Source of the DNA: Bedellia somnulentella
Taxonomy: Eukaryota; Arthropoda; Insecta; Lepidoptera; Bedelliidae
NCBI GenBank assembly: GCA_963576735.1
Contig: OY755187.1
Span: forward strand, 1,178,001-1,242,000
Length of the DNA stretch: 64,000 bases
Direction of reading: 5' to 3'
Under the pieces are notes generated by a model. That model had not been told where the DNA came from. It worked only from the letters and a program-made list of their open reading frames with translations, and ran no database searches. The position numbers were made by a program, and so were the translations under genes. How positions within the stretch are numbered: the stretch's first letter is position 1; each line of letters starts with the position of its first letter. This document shows positions 42,127 to 53,277 of this stretch, in pieces.

Positions 42127-45100
42127 CTATATATATATATATATATATATAATATCTGTGCTATCCCAATTCTATAGTCCAACCTAAAACTTCTGTACAA
42201 TGTCTATGTTTCTCATTAAAAACTTTACTTATTCACAGATATCCAGATGTAAATATATACATTTATACAGTAGAAGATGCAGAATCACAAAAGATACTGG
42301 ATAAAGTACATAACATGTTCAATGTTACTGTGAATCCTGAGAAAATACACTTTGTGAGATTGACACTGAAAAGACTGATAGAGCCAACAACGTATCCATA
42401 CTTTACGCTATTCTTGCAAAGTATGGGTGGAATGATATTGGGGTTAGAGGCCTTTATGAAGATGAATCCAGGTAATTAAGACAATGCTTTGCAGTGTTAG
42501 CTTAATATATAGTACTTAGACATTTCTTCTTGTGGGTGTCACTTAGGGTATACAATTTTAGGGACTAATGACATACAATCTATTATGTCATTGCCGTGTA
42601 GTGTCGGCTTAGAATAACACTACCCCTTTCTACCCGTGGGTGATCGTAAGAGGCGACTAACGGTATTGGGGCTTTTAAGGGATTTTTGGGTGATGCGGTT
42701 GGAGACCATTTCACCACGCAACTCCCAAAAGTGGCTGAGGAATTTTTAATTCCCTAGCTCTGGCTACCCTTTCTAGGGATTAATAGCCGTGAGTATATGT
42801 ATGTATGTATGTAATCTATTCTGCTTCGAAAAATCCCTGTGTCAATTATAATTATGATGCTCTGGCTACTCTGTCTGGGATTTGATAATCTTCTGTGATA
42901 AAGTCTGGCAAATATGTATACAAGATACTGAATTGAATCAGGTGTTACTTTAGGGAAACCCATAGCTATACAAATATGAATAAGTTACTTTGCCTAATTC
43001 CGCTAAATACCTGCAGCCTTCACGCCGCATGCATTGTTCACCGCCCGCCCTATTCCCGCACACTTTCGAGGAATCGAAAAGCGATTTAACTCAACATGAG
43101 TCATTATCAAGCATTAAACGGTTCGGCAGCCAACCACAGAGTCCTCCGTATTAATCAAAGTAACTAATTAATATTTGCATTAAATACCTTAGCTGTATAG
43201 TGCGACACCCACAAATCAATATTGCTGATATTGTTCCAACCTGATATCAAATAAATCTAAATTAAAGTTAATATTTCCAGATATATACAAGATATTGAAT
43301 TGAATTAGGTGTTACTTTAGGGAAATCCATAGCTATACAAATATTAATAAGTTACTTTGCCTTATTCCGCTAAATACCTGCAGCCTTCATGCGGCATGCA
43401 TTGTTCACCGCCCGCCCTATTCCCGCACACTTTCGAGGAATCGAAAAGCGATTTGACTCAACACGAGTCATCATCAAGCATTAAACGGTTCGGCAGCCAA
43501 CCACAGAGTCCTCAGTATTAATCGAAGTAACCGATTTATGTTAATATTAAATACCTAAGCTGTATAGTACATAACATAAACGTTCACGCTGCATATCCCC
43601 GAAGGGGTTGGCAGAGGTACTAATATTTCTGAACATCACGTGACTTTGTCACCTGGTGTTCAGAGTACCCACGTTTTGCATGGACAGTGTACTCACGTGA
43701 TAGGGGGCAGGCCTATCGCCGTTTTGTACAAATACACTGTCACATGACTAAGTACAACTCAGCCATGTGGGTTTCCTCACGATGTTTTCCCTCACCGTTA
43801 ACAACCACGATAAATTAACCACACATATGTCTTTAGAAAAGACAAATTGGTGTAGGCCCGACCCAGGATTTGAACACTAGTCGTTTGCACGATAACCAAG
43901 TGTTCTACCCACTGGGCTATCACGGTTGCACGTAGTACGACACCCACAAATCAATATAAGCTGATGTTATTCTAACCTGATATCAAATAATTCTAAAATA
44001 AAGTTAATGCTTCCAGATATATACATAGACACAATGGGGTGTGCATTCACCTATCCAATATTCCGGTACCTAGCGGCGTGCCCAGTGGGTACATATACCC
44101 ATTACCCGGTAATCACATCAGCTATGATGAAACGGGTAAAACACAGGATTATTGCTCATAACAATTCTGGGGTGATCGCAAGGAACCCATTCTTGACTTG
44201 GTGCAAGCTGTTGTATTATAAGATATTTGGATGGGTAAGTGTTTAGTATTTAGCTGGTAAACATTTTGGGTTAACTGTTTTTATTAAAAGTTGTTACATT
44301 GTTCGGCCAAGAGAAGTGGACCCATCACCCACTTTCCTTTATTTTACTATCTTTTCCTCTATAAGTTCCAATGGGGGTGAGCAATTTGGAATTCCAAAGC
44401 TCTCGGCCCAAGCCCATCTTGGGAATAGGCATGATGACAACAAGTAAATTTCATTGAAATAATTTGTGTGTATATTATTACAAAATTCCTAATTCTAAAA
44501 CTCTGATTCTTTTCATAATTAAAAGCAAGATGAATATTATAATCGATAAAATAAAATCGCTAAATACGGCAATCCGCCATGAAATGTTGAACGCCAATCA
44601 GAGCGCATGACGTCACGTTAAAGTCAGTGTGACCATTTGTGGCAGATTCCTGCCATTTTGGCAGATTTGGACCCAAAATTTAAGCTATGGCATATTAAGC
44701 TGACGATTTCAAAATGTGGCAGATGGTCACACTGGTTAGAATTCTTTCTCTTTGTTTACATTTGAATTACTTAAGATATTACTTATTAACTTAATTAAAT
44801 AAAAATATATAACTTCACAAATAATTATTAACTTCAATTTCTTTTGTGTAAATTGATTGCGCTAAATTCAGTTATGGAACAAGGATTTACAAAGGCTTCC
44901 AGCGCAAATTTACCAAGAATCGACTTGATAATGCTAGGAACTTTTCTGGCATCAAACAAAGATTGCTGTTCAGCAGAATTTAGAAATGTTAAAACTTACG
45001 ATTTTTTCGTCGCCGTTTTCCAATCTGAGTAGCCTAAATGGCGAAAAATCGCCTTCGTTGGCCACCCTGCTCTTTAGTGACGTAAGCAAGCGACGCCATG

Positions 45101-48100
45101 ACACTCTGACGCGTTTTGGTGCAAATTTTAAATTTATGAATCAAAAATTATTTTTTAAGTACTAAACCTAAATTTTCCCCAGAAATATTATGTTTATTAT
45201 AATTAAAATATATTTCCAAATATAATATATAGAATAGTTTCTCAAAATTTGTCATCATGCCTATTACAGTCTGAGTATACATATGAGAATATTATTTCAT
45301 ATTGGATTGTTCATCTTTTTGTCAGAGTACCAAAACTTTTAATTGAATTGAAATATTTATTCTGATTCTGATATTAAGAAAAACTGTAAAAGGTCAAGGA
45401 ATTTGGTCACATTTGGTTCAATATCTTTTGTAATATCATTGCGATTTATAATGTTTAATTTCATCCACAGTTATACAAACTGGTAGGCAGATGTGCTGAT
45501 GTAGTGATAGTGAATGGAACTTGGACTGAAGAGCACATCAATGAATTGTGGAACATACCCCATTGTACGCACAAAGTGTTCCCACCATGTGATGTAAGTA
45601 TGACAATGTATGTTTCCAAAAGTGGCCGAGGAATTTCTTATTCCTTGGCTCTGGCTACCCCTTCAAGGGATTCATAGCCGTGAGTATATGTATGTATGTA
45701 TGTATGATTTATTTTACAGGTAGCCCACCTAAAACAGCTAACCTCGTTAGTAAAAGACTCCGACCCGATCAAGATATTATCCGTAGCTCAGTTCCGGCCG
45801 GAGAAAGATCACCCATTGATGTTGCAAGCGATGTATGAACTCAGAAACAAGCTTATTCATAATGATGGCTTGTGGAATAAGGTAAGAAATATATGCAGAT
45901 TGTTATTTTAATTATGTTCAATGTAGTCAGTCAATATAATAGGTATAAATGTGCAATGTTGCACATAGAAATAAAAGATGGATCTTTTTAAATAGATCTT
46001 TCTTTGCATTTATATTTAGATATATAGGTGAAGATTTGTAAATGACATTGTGTATTCATAATTAGTATTTTATTGTTTGTATTGGTCTGTTAATCTTCCA
46101 AAGAAAATAAAATAATAAAATAAAATAAAATAAATAATAATAAAAATCTATTTAGCACACATATATACTTATTCAATGACATAATTTAAAGAAATGGTTT
46201 CGCTAAATTGGGCCTACATTCAGTAATTTCTGATTTGTGTATGAGTATACACAAAATCAGAACTGGATTTACGTTCTCGCCTACAATATAGTACAATAAA
46301 AGAATGATACAATATAAAATTATGCAGACTCATACAATAGTAAAACATTTGTGCCAAATATACTTTTAATACATTCACATTACTACCAACTAATTCTACA
46401 TAACCATTAATTAATAAAAATATTTTTTTTAACTTTTATTTAATAATAATTTTTAGACTAATAAGTAAAGGAAGGAAAAATTTCGACACAGGCGGGAATC
46501 GAACCCTTTTTTATTTATTTTCCTTTATTTATGCTGTGTAGTGCCGACTTAGAATAGCAATACCCCATTTCTTCCGGTGGGTGTACGTAAGAGGCGACTA
46601 ATGGTATTAGGGCTTTTAAGGGATTTTTGGGCGATGCGGTTGGAGACCCATCACCAAAAACCTTTATTTCACCATCTTTTCCCCACGCAACTTCCAAAAG
46701 TGGCTGAGGAATTTGTAATTCCATAGCTCTGGCTACCCCTTCATGGGATTTATAGCCGTGAGTATATGTATGTATGGTATGTATGTATTTATTCTTTGTT
46801 TATTAGTAATAATCCCCACATTAGGTTTTCATAAACAAAAAGATTTAAATTTTTCAGCTACAACTAGTCCTAGTAGGATCCTGCCGAAACTCCCAAGACG
46901 AAGAGCGAGTGAGAAACCTGAGAGATCTCGCCAAACATCTGTCCATAGAAAATAACGTGTCTTTTGTAGTGAACGCTACTTATTCTCAGTTATTACAACT
47001 TTATCAGACGTCCAGTATCGCTTTTCATGCTATGTGGAACGAGCATTTTGGTATTAGTAAGTATAATGTCTTTAAAAACATACATGATGAATTTAGTCTC
47101 CATTAGATAAAACCAAAAAACTAATTCGGAAGAAAATTGAAAATTACAGACATTAAAAGGCAATCCCGAATTTTGTGATCTAAAATGTTCAGTTCTAATC
47201 TTTATATCACAGCTATTGAATAAAACTAAATCAGGCAGATTACTTTATCTGTCACTACCTTCTAGACATACATACATATACTCACGGCTATAAATCCCTA
47301 GAAGGGGTAGCCAGAGCTAACGAATTAGAAATTCCTCAGCCACTTTTGGAAGTTGCGTGGGGAAAAGATGGTAAAATAAAGGTTGTTGGTGATGTCTCCA
47401 ACCGCATCGCCAGAAAAAACCTTAAAAGCCCCAACACCGTTAGTCGCCTCTTACGTACACCCACCGGAAGAAAAGGGGTAGTGCTATTCTAAGCCGACAC
47501 TACACAGCAAACCTTCTAGAGTGAACACAATAACTATCCTGCCCTTGATAACTCGATCAATCACCTCTCCTCAGGTATAGTAGAATGTATGTCAGCAGTC
47601 TGGTGAACCTCAATACGATATAGTTTGGACTGAGGAACTTATCACGGTTTATCTCTACCAACCCATTAAGAATAAATGGCGTTAGTATATGTGTATTTAA
47701 AATTAAGTTGATTTACAGTAAAATCTTTATTTAACCCTCCTCAGGTGTAGTAGAATGTATGGCAGCAGGCCTTCTAGCCATATGTCATAGGTCTGGCGGA
47801 CCCCTGTACGACATAGTTCGGACTGAGGAACCAATAACTGGCTATCTCGCTGCCGACCCCAATGAGTATGCGGCCGCGGTGTTAACAGTGCTTTGTATGA
47901 GTAAGGAGGAGAGGAAAACTATTGTTGATGATGCTAGGTAAGTATTTTATGAATTTGGTCACTTTTCTGTGCTATATTGCTACTTAAGGTCAGAGATTTT
48001 AAGACTGGGGCAAAAAAAGTAAAAAATATACATACATACATATTCTCACGCAGTTAGTTCCCATTGGGGTAGGCAGAGACTATCGATCGCTACTTTGTAC

Positions 48101-49388
48101 GATCCTGGAAAACCTCTCTAGCTTCATTAACATCCATCAATCTCTTCTTACATGCTCTTTTATTCTTCATACTACGGACACCTGCCTTAAAATATATGTA
48201 TAATAGGCTACTCGCCATATAGGTTTAACCTAGTGCGGAGCCACAGATTTAAGTACTACTGTAATATTGTGTTTTTGGAAATGAATTAATTTGAAGTAAA
48301 TTTAAGATTTAACCTAGTTTGGAAGAGTATTGTAATAAATAAAGAATAAATAAAGGAAAGAAAAATTTCGACACAGGCGGGATTCGAAACCGCGACCTCG
48401 GGTATACGCCCCCGTCGCTCTTGCCAATTGAGCTACCGTGTCAATCGAATGTGTCGCGGGTTCGAATCCCGCCTGTGTCGAATTTTTTCTTTCCTTTATT
48501 TATTCTTTACTAGCTTTCCGCCCACGGCTTCACCCGCGTGGAATTCGGTTATATTGCGGTATAAAGCACAACTATAAGAAAACTTCTCATTCCCACGATT
48601 TCCCTCGGAACATTAATTTTTCCGGGATAAAAAGTACTCTTTTATTTAATCCAAACTTCTAACTATACATTTGCAAAATTTCAAAGCAATTGGTTCAGTA
48701 GTTACGGTGTAAATACGGAACAAATAAACAAACAAACAAACTCACTTTCCCATTTATAATATTAGTAAGGATTTATTAGTAATAATCCCCACATGAGGTT
48801 TTCATGAACAAAAAGATTAAAAAAAAATATTGCAGTTGTAAATCCCTGATTATACAAAAAACGTTAACTATAGCCATATCACTGTTGCAATCATATTTTC
48901 AGAATAAATTCGAGGCCCTTGGTAATTATATATTTGAGGTAGGATATAACTTATATCCTCCTGCCTCCGTGGTCTAGCGGTTAAGCGCTTGCTTTCAAGT
49001 ACGGAGGTCTCGGGTTCGATTCCCGAGGGGTGGTGGTGGTGGTGGTAACCCAGTTTGGAAAGATATTGCAGGCTTGAATCACCTGATTATCCGAAAATTA
49101 AGATGATTCCGTGCTTCGGAGGGCACGTTAAGCCGTCGGTCCCGGCTACTATTACGGTAGTAGTCGTTAGTCTGCCAACCCGCAATTGGCCAGCGTGGTA
49201 GACTATGGCCAAATCGCCCTATATAGGGTAGGCTCGAGCCCCTTGGTGGACATATATATATGGGTTGTGTGGAATAACTAATATCTGAGTAATTTTTTTT
49301 CAGGGCATCAGTGGATCGATTTTCAGACACTGAATTCGAAAAAGGCTTTTTGCGAGCTATAGAACCTCTTATGGTAGTTCCAGATTAA
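40712..49388 (+). CDS. ALG11: ALG11, alpha-1,2-mannosyltransferase of dolichol pathway
   Basis: GT4-family glycosyltransferase that adds the fourth and fifth mannoses (GDP-Man donor) to Man3GlcNAc2-PP-dolichol on the cytosolic ER face. Coding exons: 40712-40731, 41293-41520, 42239-42471, 44017-44234, 45471-45593, 45720-45881, 46858-47056, 47745-47937 and 49304-49388. They sum to 1461 nt, 486 residues plus stop, close to the family length. Every junction has GT..AG and matching phase. Exon 1 (MFFQYF + AC|GTAAGT) was chosen because its phase-2 end fits exon 2. Residues about 8-36 are a membrane anchor; [15 protein letters not shown] at 60-74 is the N-terminal signature. RPEKDHP and the EX7E motif E390...E398 (NEHFGISVVE) mark the donor-binding half. 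No stop or frameshift. The introns are full of SINEs and internal duplications. Confidence 0.9.
41931..42150 (-). mobile_element. truncated SINE followed by (TA)n tract in ALG11 intron 2
   Basis: The 3' half of the (GTAT)n-family SINE (CATACATATACTCACGG to GAAAAGATGGTAA, about 41931-42036) runs directly into a (TA)n microsatellite to about 42150. Expansion of TA probably replaced the rest of the element. It lies 89 bp upstream of exon 3. Confidence 0.75.
42592..42815 (+). mobile_element. SINE in ALG11 intron 3
   Basis: Head GCCGTGTAGTGTCGGC, a small internal deletion after GGTTGGAGACC, and the tail GCCGTGAGTATATGTATG(TATG)n to about 42813. Same family as 13034-13295. Confidence 0.82.
42917..44016 (+). 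repeat. tandem duplication in ALG11 intron 3 including the splice acceptor
   Basis: Unit 1 begins TATACAAGATACTGAATTG at 42917; unit 2 begins 367 bp later at 43284. Both end in AAAGTTAAT(A/G)(T/C)TTCCAGATATATAC. The second end (44011-44016) is the true acceptor of exon 4; the first (about 43275-43280) is a decoy. A tRNA-headed SINE (43571-43932) interrupts unit 2. Confidence 0.82.
43571..43932 (-). mobile_element. tRNA-headed SINE, near full length
   Basis: On the minus strand: tRNA-like head with TAGCCCAGTGGGTAG (A box) and GTTCAAATCCTGG (B box), then GGGTCGGGCCTACACC. The body ends GCGTGAACGTTTATG. Flanked by TAGTAC (43565-43570 and 43933-43938). Other copies at 12113-12270 and 24285-24430. 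Confidence 0.78.
44295..45292 (+). mobile_element. diverged SINE split by a MITE in ALG11 intron 4
   Basis: Left part 44295-44423 (ACCCATCACCC, CTATCTTTTCC, GGAATTCCAAAGCTC) and right part 45270-45292 (GTCTGAGTATACATATG) are the body and tail of an old (GTAT)n-family SINE. Confidence 0.55.
44424..45269. mobile_element. MITE with AATAGGCATGATGACAA ends
   Basis: Inverted ends AATAGGCATGATGACAA (44424) and its complement (to 45269); inside the tips the arms match poorly. Nested at about 44626-44736 is a roughly 110-bp inverted repeat with CAGTGTGACCAT...TGTGGCAGATGGTCACACTGG. No coding capacity. Confidence 0.6.
45606..45706 (+). mobile_element. 5'-truncated SINE filling ALG11 intron 5
   Basis: About 100 bp from TTTCCAAAAGTGGCCG to the GTATGTATG tail. 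Intron 5 is only 126 nt, so the SINE makes up most of it. Its tail ends 13 nt before exon 6, leaving GATTTATTTTACAG as the only non-SINE acceptor sequence. Confidence 0.8.
46445..46530. repeat. dispersed repeat with GACACAGGCGGG core
   Basis: AAAAATTTCGACACAGGCGGG followed by AATCGAACCC, the 3' half of a tRNA-like head on the minus strand. It and the right flank TTATTAGTAATAATCCCCAC (about 46799-46818) reappear together in intron 8 (48355-48500 and 48772-48838). Confidence 0.6.
46531..46790 (+). mobile_element. SINE in ALG11 intron 6
   Basis: Near full-length copy: head GCTGTGTAGTGCCGAC, clean body, and tail GCCGTGAGTATATGTATG to about 46788. It interrupts the dispersed repeat described at 46445-46530. 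Confidence 0.85.
47267..47510 (-). mobile_element. SINE in ALG11 intron 7, exact 10-bp TSD
   Basis: Flanked by ACCTTCTAGA (47257-47266 and 47511-47520). Full-length reverse copy, with a 2-nt AA between head and TSD as in the copy at 36103-36356. Confidence 0.9.
47575..47662 (+). pseudogene. decayed partial duplicate of ALG11 exon 8
   Basis: CTCCTCAG|GTATAGTAGAATGTATG is followed by CAGCAGTCTGG, then GATATAGTTTGGACTGAGGAA. It matches the start of exon 8 (47745 onward) including the acceptor, with a deletion of about 25 nt and several substitutions. It keeps no open frame. From about 47662 it runs into a (GTAT)n-type RTE tail (AATAAATGGCGTTAGTATA). Confidence 0.7.
48026..48190 (-). mobile_element. 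5'-truncated RTE-like LINE in ALG11 intron 8
   Basis: Minus-strand match to the last 150 bp of the RTE-like LINE, including the codons for the [19 protein letters not shown] segment, the GTCTCTGCCTACCCC block and a (GTAT)n tail. Confidence 0.75.
48355..48500. repeat. tRNA-like inverted repeat
   Basis: CGACACAGGCGGGATTCGAA at the left and TTCGAATCCCGCCTGTGTCG at the right are exact complements, with GACACGGTAGCTCAATTGGC (A box) between them on the minus strand. It looks like two SINE heads in head-to-head arrangement. The unmatched middle makes a real tRNA unlikely. Confidence 0.6.
48510..48771 (-). mobile_element. short Helitron (262 bp)
   Basis: CTAG at 48510-48513 after an A; the other end is the complement of TCCTTACTAATATTATAAA at 48753-48771, followed by T. 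It contains (CAAA)n and TTTTTCCGGGATAAAAAG. It is inserted in the dispersed repeat, whose halves match intron 6. Confidence 0.82.
48957..49285 (+). mobile_element. tRNA-headed SINE (Metulj-like) in ALG11 intron 8
   Basis: Head CCTCCGTGGTCTAGCGGTTA (A box) and GGGTTCGATTCCCGAGG (B box), a (GGT)n tract, then TAGTAGTCGTTAGTC and AATTGGCCAGCGTGGTAGAC, blocks I recall from lepidopteran SINEs. It ends shortly before the exon 9 acceptor at 49303. Confidence 0.78.
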
Positions 49389-49415
49389 ACTGTAGCTAAC
49401 CAAATCAATACCGTA

Positions 49416-49743
49416 AATAAATATTTTGTCATCTTAGAACAACACTGCCCCATCTTTTGCCGGGAGTGTATGTAGTGGACAACCAATGGAGAAGTATCAA
49501 GATTGTTCGAGTAACTGATGTTAAATCTCTATATTTACTTATTTTTTATTTAAAAGTTGTAATTATAAAATCACGCCTGTTTGCATTTATAATACAGTAG
49601 TGCATACGTTTGTCTTATTTAAGGATATGCATTGATGTTGTGAAGATAATATATTTACTAGTTTTACTAAAATATAAAAAGTTTGAATATTTTAGGCTAT
49701 TAAAAGAGACTTAGCAAAGTTTAGTATAGAAAAGCTCAATAAA
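49416..49743 (+). terminator. ALG11 polyadenylation signals
   Basis: Two AATAAA hexamers after the stop: 49416-49421 and 49738-49743. Either could end the transcript; the second lies just before a SINE. Confidence 0.55.
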
Positions 49744-50007
49744 ACTTAAAATTATACCTTTGTTTTTTTTAGCTGTGTAGTGTCGGCTTAGAATTACACT
49801 ACCCCATTTCTTGTGGTGGGTGTGAGTAAAAGGTGACTAAAGGTATTGGGACTTTTAAGGGATTTTTGGGCGTTGCGGTTGGAGACCCATCACCAACAAC
49901 ATTTATTTCACCATCTTTTCCCCACGCAACTTCCAAAAGTGGCTGAGGAATTTCTAATTCCCTAGCTCTGGCTACCCCTTCAAGGGAATTATATCTGTGA
50001 GTATATA

Positions 50008-52135
50008 ATAATAATAATAATAATAAAAAACTTTATTGCAACAATTACAATACAGTTTACAGAAATACGCAATACAATTCATTACATTACATTACAAATA
50101 CATAAAGACAATACCTGGCACATATTGTTAGCAATAAGAGCATACTCAGCTGATGCTTCGGAGTAGTACACCAATGCACATAAGGCAACAAATGCACCAC
50201 TCCTAGGCGCTGGTTTTCAGTATGCCCTTCTGAATAACTTAAAACTAAATTTACAAAATAAAAATAAAAAACCTTATAACATAAAAGAAATTAAAAACTG
50301 AAAACACACATCAATAAATAAAAATTCTTGTAACAAAAGCATTAAAACAGTACATTATTCAATTAAAAAACTACATTACTATTTCACAAAAACACGCATT
50401 TAGATTTGAAATTTAAAAGTATACATATACACTTACAAACATATATATAAACAACCACATACATATACACACACACATCTACATAATACACACAAATATA
50501 ATAAATATGGACAAACACAGATATATGTAGTGATATAATTTAAACCTTAACATAATAACGACCCTTGAATATAGGCTATTTGGCATTGAAGAAAAAAAAA
50601 AGAGGAAAATAAAATAAAATAAAAGAAGAAATACATTATTTTGGTAGTTTTTGTCTATCTAAAAGAATGATTTTAAGATTATTTTTCAGAGTACGCGTAT
50701 TTTGAATCGTTCGGAGAGGTGGTGGAAGATCGTTCCAAATTTTAGCCGCTGCATATCTGAAACTACCCTTAACCCCTGATCTGCTGTGTTTCGGTATGGC
50801 CAGAGTATTTTCTCTTGCACCTCTGGTATCCTTGTTGTGAATGTCCTTGAACCAATGTAATTTCTGATACAGATATTCAGGAGATTTTGTGTGAACTAGT
50901 TTAGAGACCATTGTGATCAGATGTGATTCACGTCTAGAATTCATACTGAGAATCCCCTCCCTATTCAAAATTGGTGTTATGTGTTCCCGTCGGCGTATAT
51001 TATAGCAGAAACGAACGCATGCATTCTGCACTCTTTGAATAGCACAAGCAGTTTTTTGTAATAACCGTGGACCATAAACCGTATCACAATAATTAAACAA
51101 AGACAAAACCAAGGCGTCTACTAGTATTTTCCGGCAATCTTCACTCAAAAACGTTCTGAGCCTGTATAATGATTTGAGTCTGTAGAAGGCTGTCCGGATT
51201 CTTCCATTTATGTGCTGTTCATATCGCAACTCCTCGTCTATTAAAAGACCCAAATTTTTTACAACCTTAGACTGTTCTATTTGGATACCTTTCATCATTA
51301 TACAGGGTTTAAACTGAGATATTTTCCTACATTGCGTTCTACTTCCCAGCACAACATATTTAGTTTTCGTAGGGTTTAGGACTAAATTGTTTTTTTCCGA
51401 CCATTGTGCGACCATGTCAATATCAGTGTTAATTTTCCTTACGCCTTCGTTGGTGTCCTTTGGATTGAATGACAGATATAGTTGAGTGTAGTCGGCGTAA
51501 AGATGTATTTTGCAATATTTTACATGTTTTTGTAAATCTGCCGTATAGAAAATAAAAAGCAAAGGACTCAATATGGATCCTTGGGGGGTACCTCTTGATA
51601 TCGTTTTAACGGCTGATACAGATGGTAGATTTTGTTCGTTTCGGATCTCAACAAACTGTTGCCGCTCACGTAAAAACGAAATAAACCAACTGCATGTAGG
51701 CTTATCAAAACCATAGTAGTCCATCTTCACTGCCAGTAACTCATCATTCATAAGATCAAAGGCTCTTGTGTTGTCGAGTAACAGTAAAATACTACCCATC
51801 CCATCACCAGACTGCTGAATGATATCATCTGTAACGTGTGCCAGGGCTGAAGCAGTACCAAACCCGCTTCGAAAACCAGACTGGATCCCGGGCAGAATGT
51901 TTTGCTTTTCTAAATAGTCCCGTGTTTGATTATATACTATCCTTTCTAGGACTTTTGATAGGACTGGCAGTATACTGATTGGTCGTAAATCCTTTAAATT
52001 CTCAATATTTTCAACTTTTGGCAAAGGTTTTACCTTCGCTATTTTCCAGCTGGTTGGAAATTTATTGGATTTTATTGAGAAGTTAATTATAAATGTTATT
52101 ACATGTATGGTTACACTTAACGTCATTCTTAACAT
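50008..52135 (-). mobile_element. 5'-truncated jockey-like LINE
   Basis: Minus strand: ORF2 (52135-50636), 3' UTR about 600 bp, AATAAA (complement at about 50031-50036) and an (ATT)n tail (about 50008-50028). Related to the LINE at 13320-15645. Confidence 0.82.
50636..52135 (-). pseudogene. jockey-like reverse transcriptase with mutated active site
   Basis: About 499 codons, open throughout but lacking the endonuclease and N-terminus. Motifs: LRPISILPVLSKVLERI, SGFRSGFGTASAL, motif A LLLLDNTRAFD, SRGTPQGSILSPLLF. The catalytic box reads YADY instead of YADD (about 51495-51484), a change expected to abolish polymerisation. The C-terminus (GSFRYAAAKIWNDLPPPL, IILLDRQKLPK) is complete and served to validate the Helitron excision at 14210-15174. 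Confidence 0.82.
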
Positions 52136-52202
52136 ATGTATGTATGTATGTTTTTTTTAATTACTCATCCTAGTAAATATTTAAAAGACAAGTTTAAATG
52201 TC

Positions 52203-52440
52203 GTGTAGTGCCGTCTTAGAATGTCACTACCCCTTTCTGCCCTCAGGTGTCGTAAGAGGCGACGAAGGGTGTGGGGCTATTTGAAGTGGTTTTTGGGCAA
52301 TGCAGTTGGAGACACATCCCCAATGATACTTTACTTCTACCTTCTTGTCCCCTATGAGCTTTTAAATATGCTTGAGGAGTCTCTGGCTACCCTTTGTTGG
52401 GATTTATAGCCGTGATTATGTGTATCTATGTAAAAATTTA
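52203..52440 (+). mobile_element. diverged SINE, older subfamily
   Basis: CGTGTAGTGCCGTCTTAG head, GTTTTTGGGCAATGCAG and TAGCCGTGATTATGTG tail. Shares features with the older copy at 12790-13033 (TACTTCTACCTTCTTGTC). Confidence 0.7.
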
Positions 52441-52478
52441 AATGTGAGTATGAATAACTGTTTTAGCTTCTATAGACA

Positions 52479-52718
52479 TACATATACTCACGGCTACATT
52501 TCCCTAGAAGGGATAGCCAGAGCTAAGGAATTATAAATTCCTCAGCCACTTTTGGAAGTTGCGTGGGGAAAAGATGGTAAAAATAAAGGTTTTTGGTGAT
52601 GGGTCTCCAACCGCATCGCCCAGAAATCCAATAGAAAGTCCCAATACCCTTAGTCGCCTCTCACGACACCCGTGGGTAGGTAGGGGTAGCGACATTCTAA
52701 GCCGGCACTACACGGCGA
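52479..52718 (-). mobile_element. SINE, near full length
   Basis: Reverse copy: CATACATATACTCACGG to CCGGCACTACACGGC. Flanks TTCTATAG and TTCTATGG suggest an 8-bp duplication with one mismatch. Confidence 0.8.
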
Positions 52719-52867
52719 AAACTGAACCTTCTATGGACCTTTATATAATATCACTCTGTTTAAAATAGGGTCATCATCCTGTCCCAACTCAACTTCAGAA
52801 CGAAGCTAAGTTATTTTTTAATTTGAACTTCTAGTTGCAACTTCTTAGAAGCATAGCCCGGAGTATA

Positions 52868-53056
52868 TGAACATGCATACATATACTCACGGCTATAAAT
52901 CCCTAGATGGGGTAGCCAGAGCTAAGGAATTAGAAATTCCTCAGCCACTTCGCATCGCCCAACAATCCCTTAAAAGTCCCAATACCGTTAGTCGCCTCTT
53001 ACGTACACCCACCGGAAGAAATGGAGTAGTGCTATTCTAAGCCGACACTGCACAGC
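52868..53056 (-). mobile_element. SINE with internal deletion
   Basis: CATACATATACTCACGG tail and CACTGCACAGC head, but about 60 bp is missing between CTCAGCCACTT and CGCATCGCCCAAC. Confidence 0.8.
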
Positions 53057-53277
53057 TATATATGAAAGGGAGAATTATTCCTTTTATTCATGAAGCCGAC
53101 ACGCGATGACTCACATCACATTATAATATTTCATAGTTATGTCTTAGATATTAGTTCGCATTAGATTTTGTGAGTACTTATATTTTGAAAAATAAAGTGT
53201 TGAGGGTAGACACCGGATGACAACCCGTGCGCGCGCGCTTGTCGTACTCTCACGTTTTTAACCGATTTATATAGTTT

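Larger units (their letters stand above)
49770..52160 (+). mobile_element. SINE whose tail is split by an antisense LINE
   Basis: Body 49770-50007 (head AGCTGTGTAGTGTCGGC) ends CTGTGAGTATAT. The GTATGTATG tail continues at 52136-52152 after the LINE. The LINE therefore inserted in the (GTAT)n tail. Confidence 0.75.

Noticed and set aside
48355..48500. Genuine tRNA gene
   Set aside because: A and B boxes are present, but the sequence is a head-to-head inverted repeat without a consistent cloverleaf. Similar reasoning applies to 17159-17240, 62796-62877 and 39171-39240.
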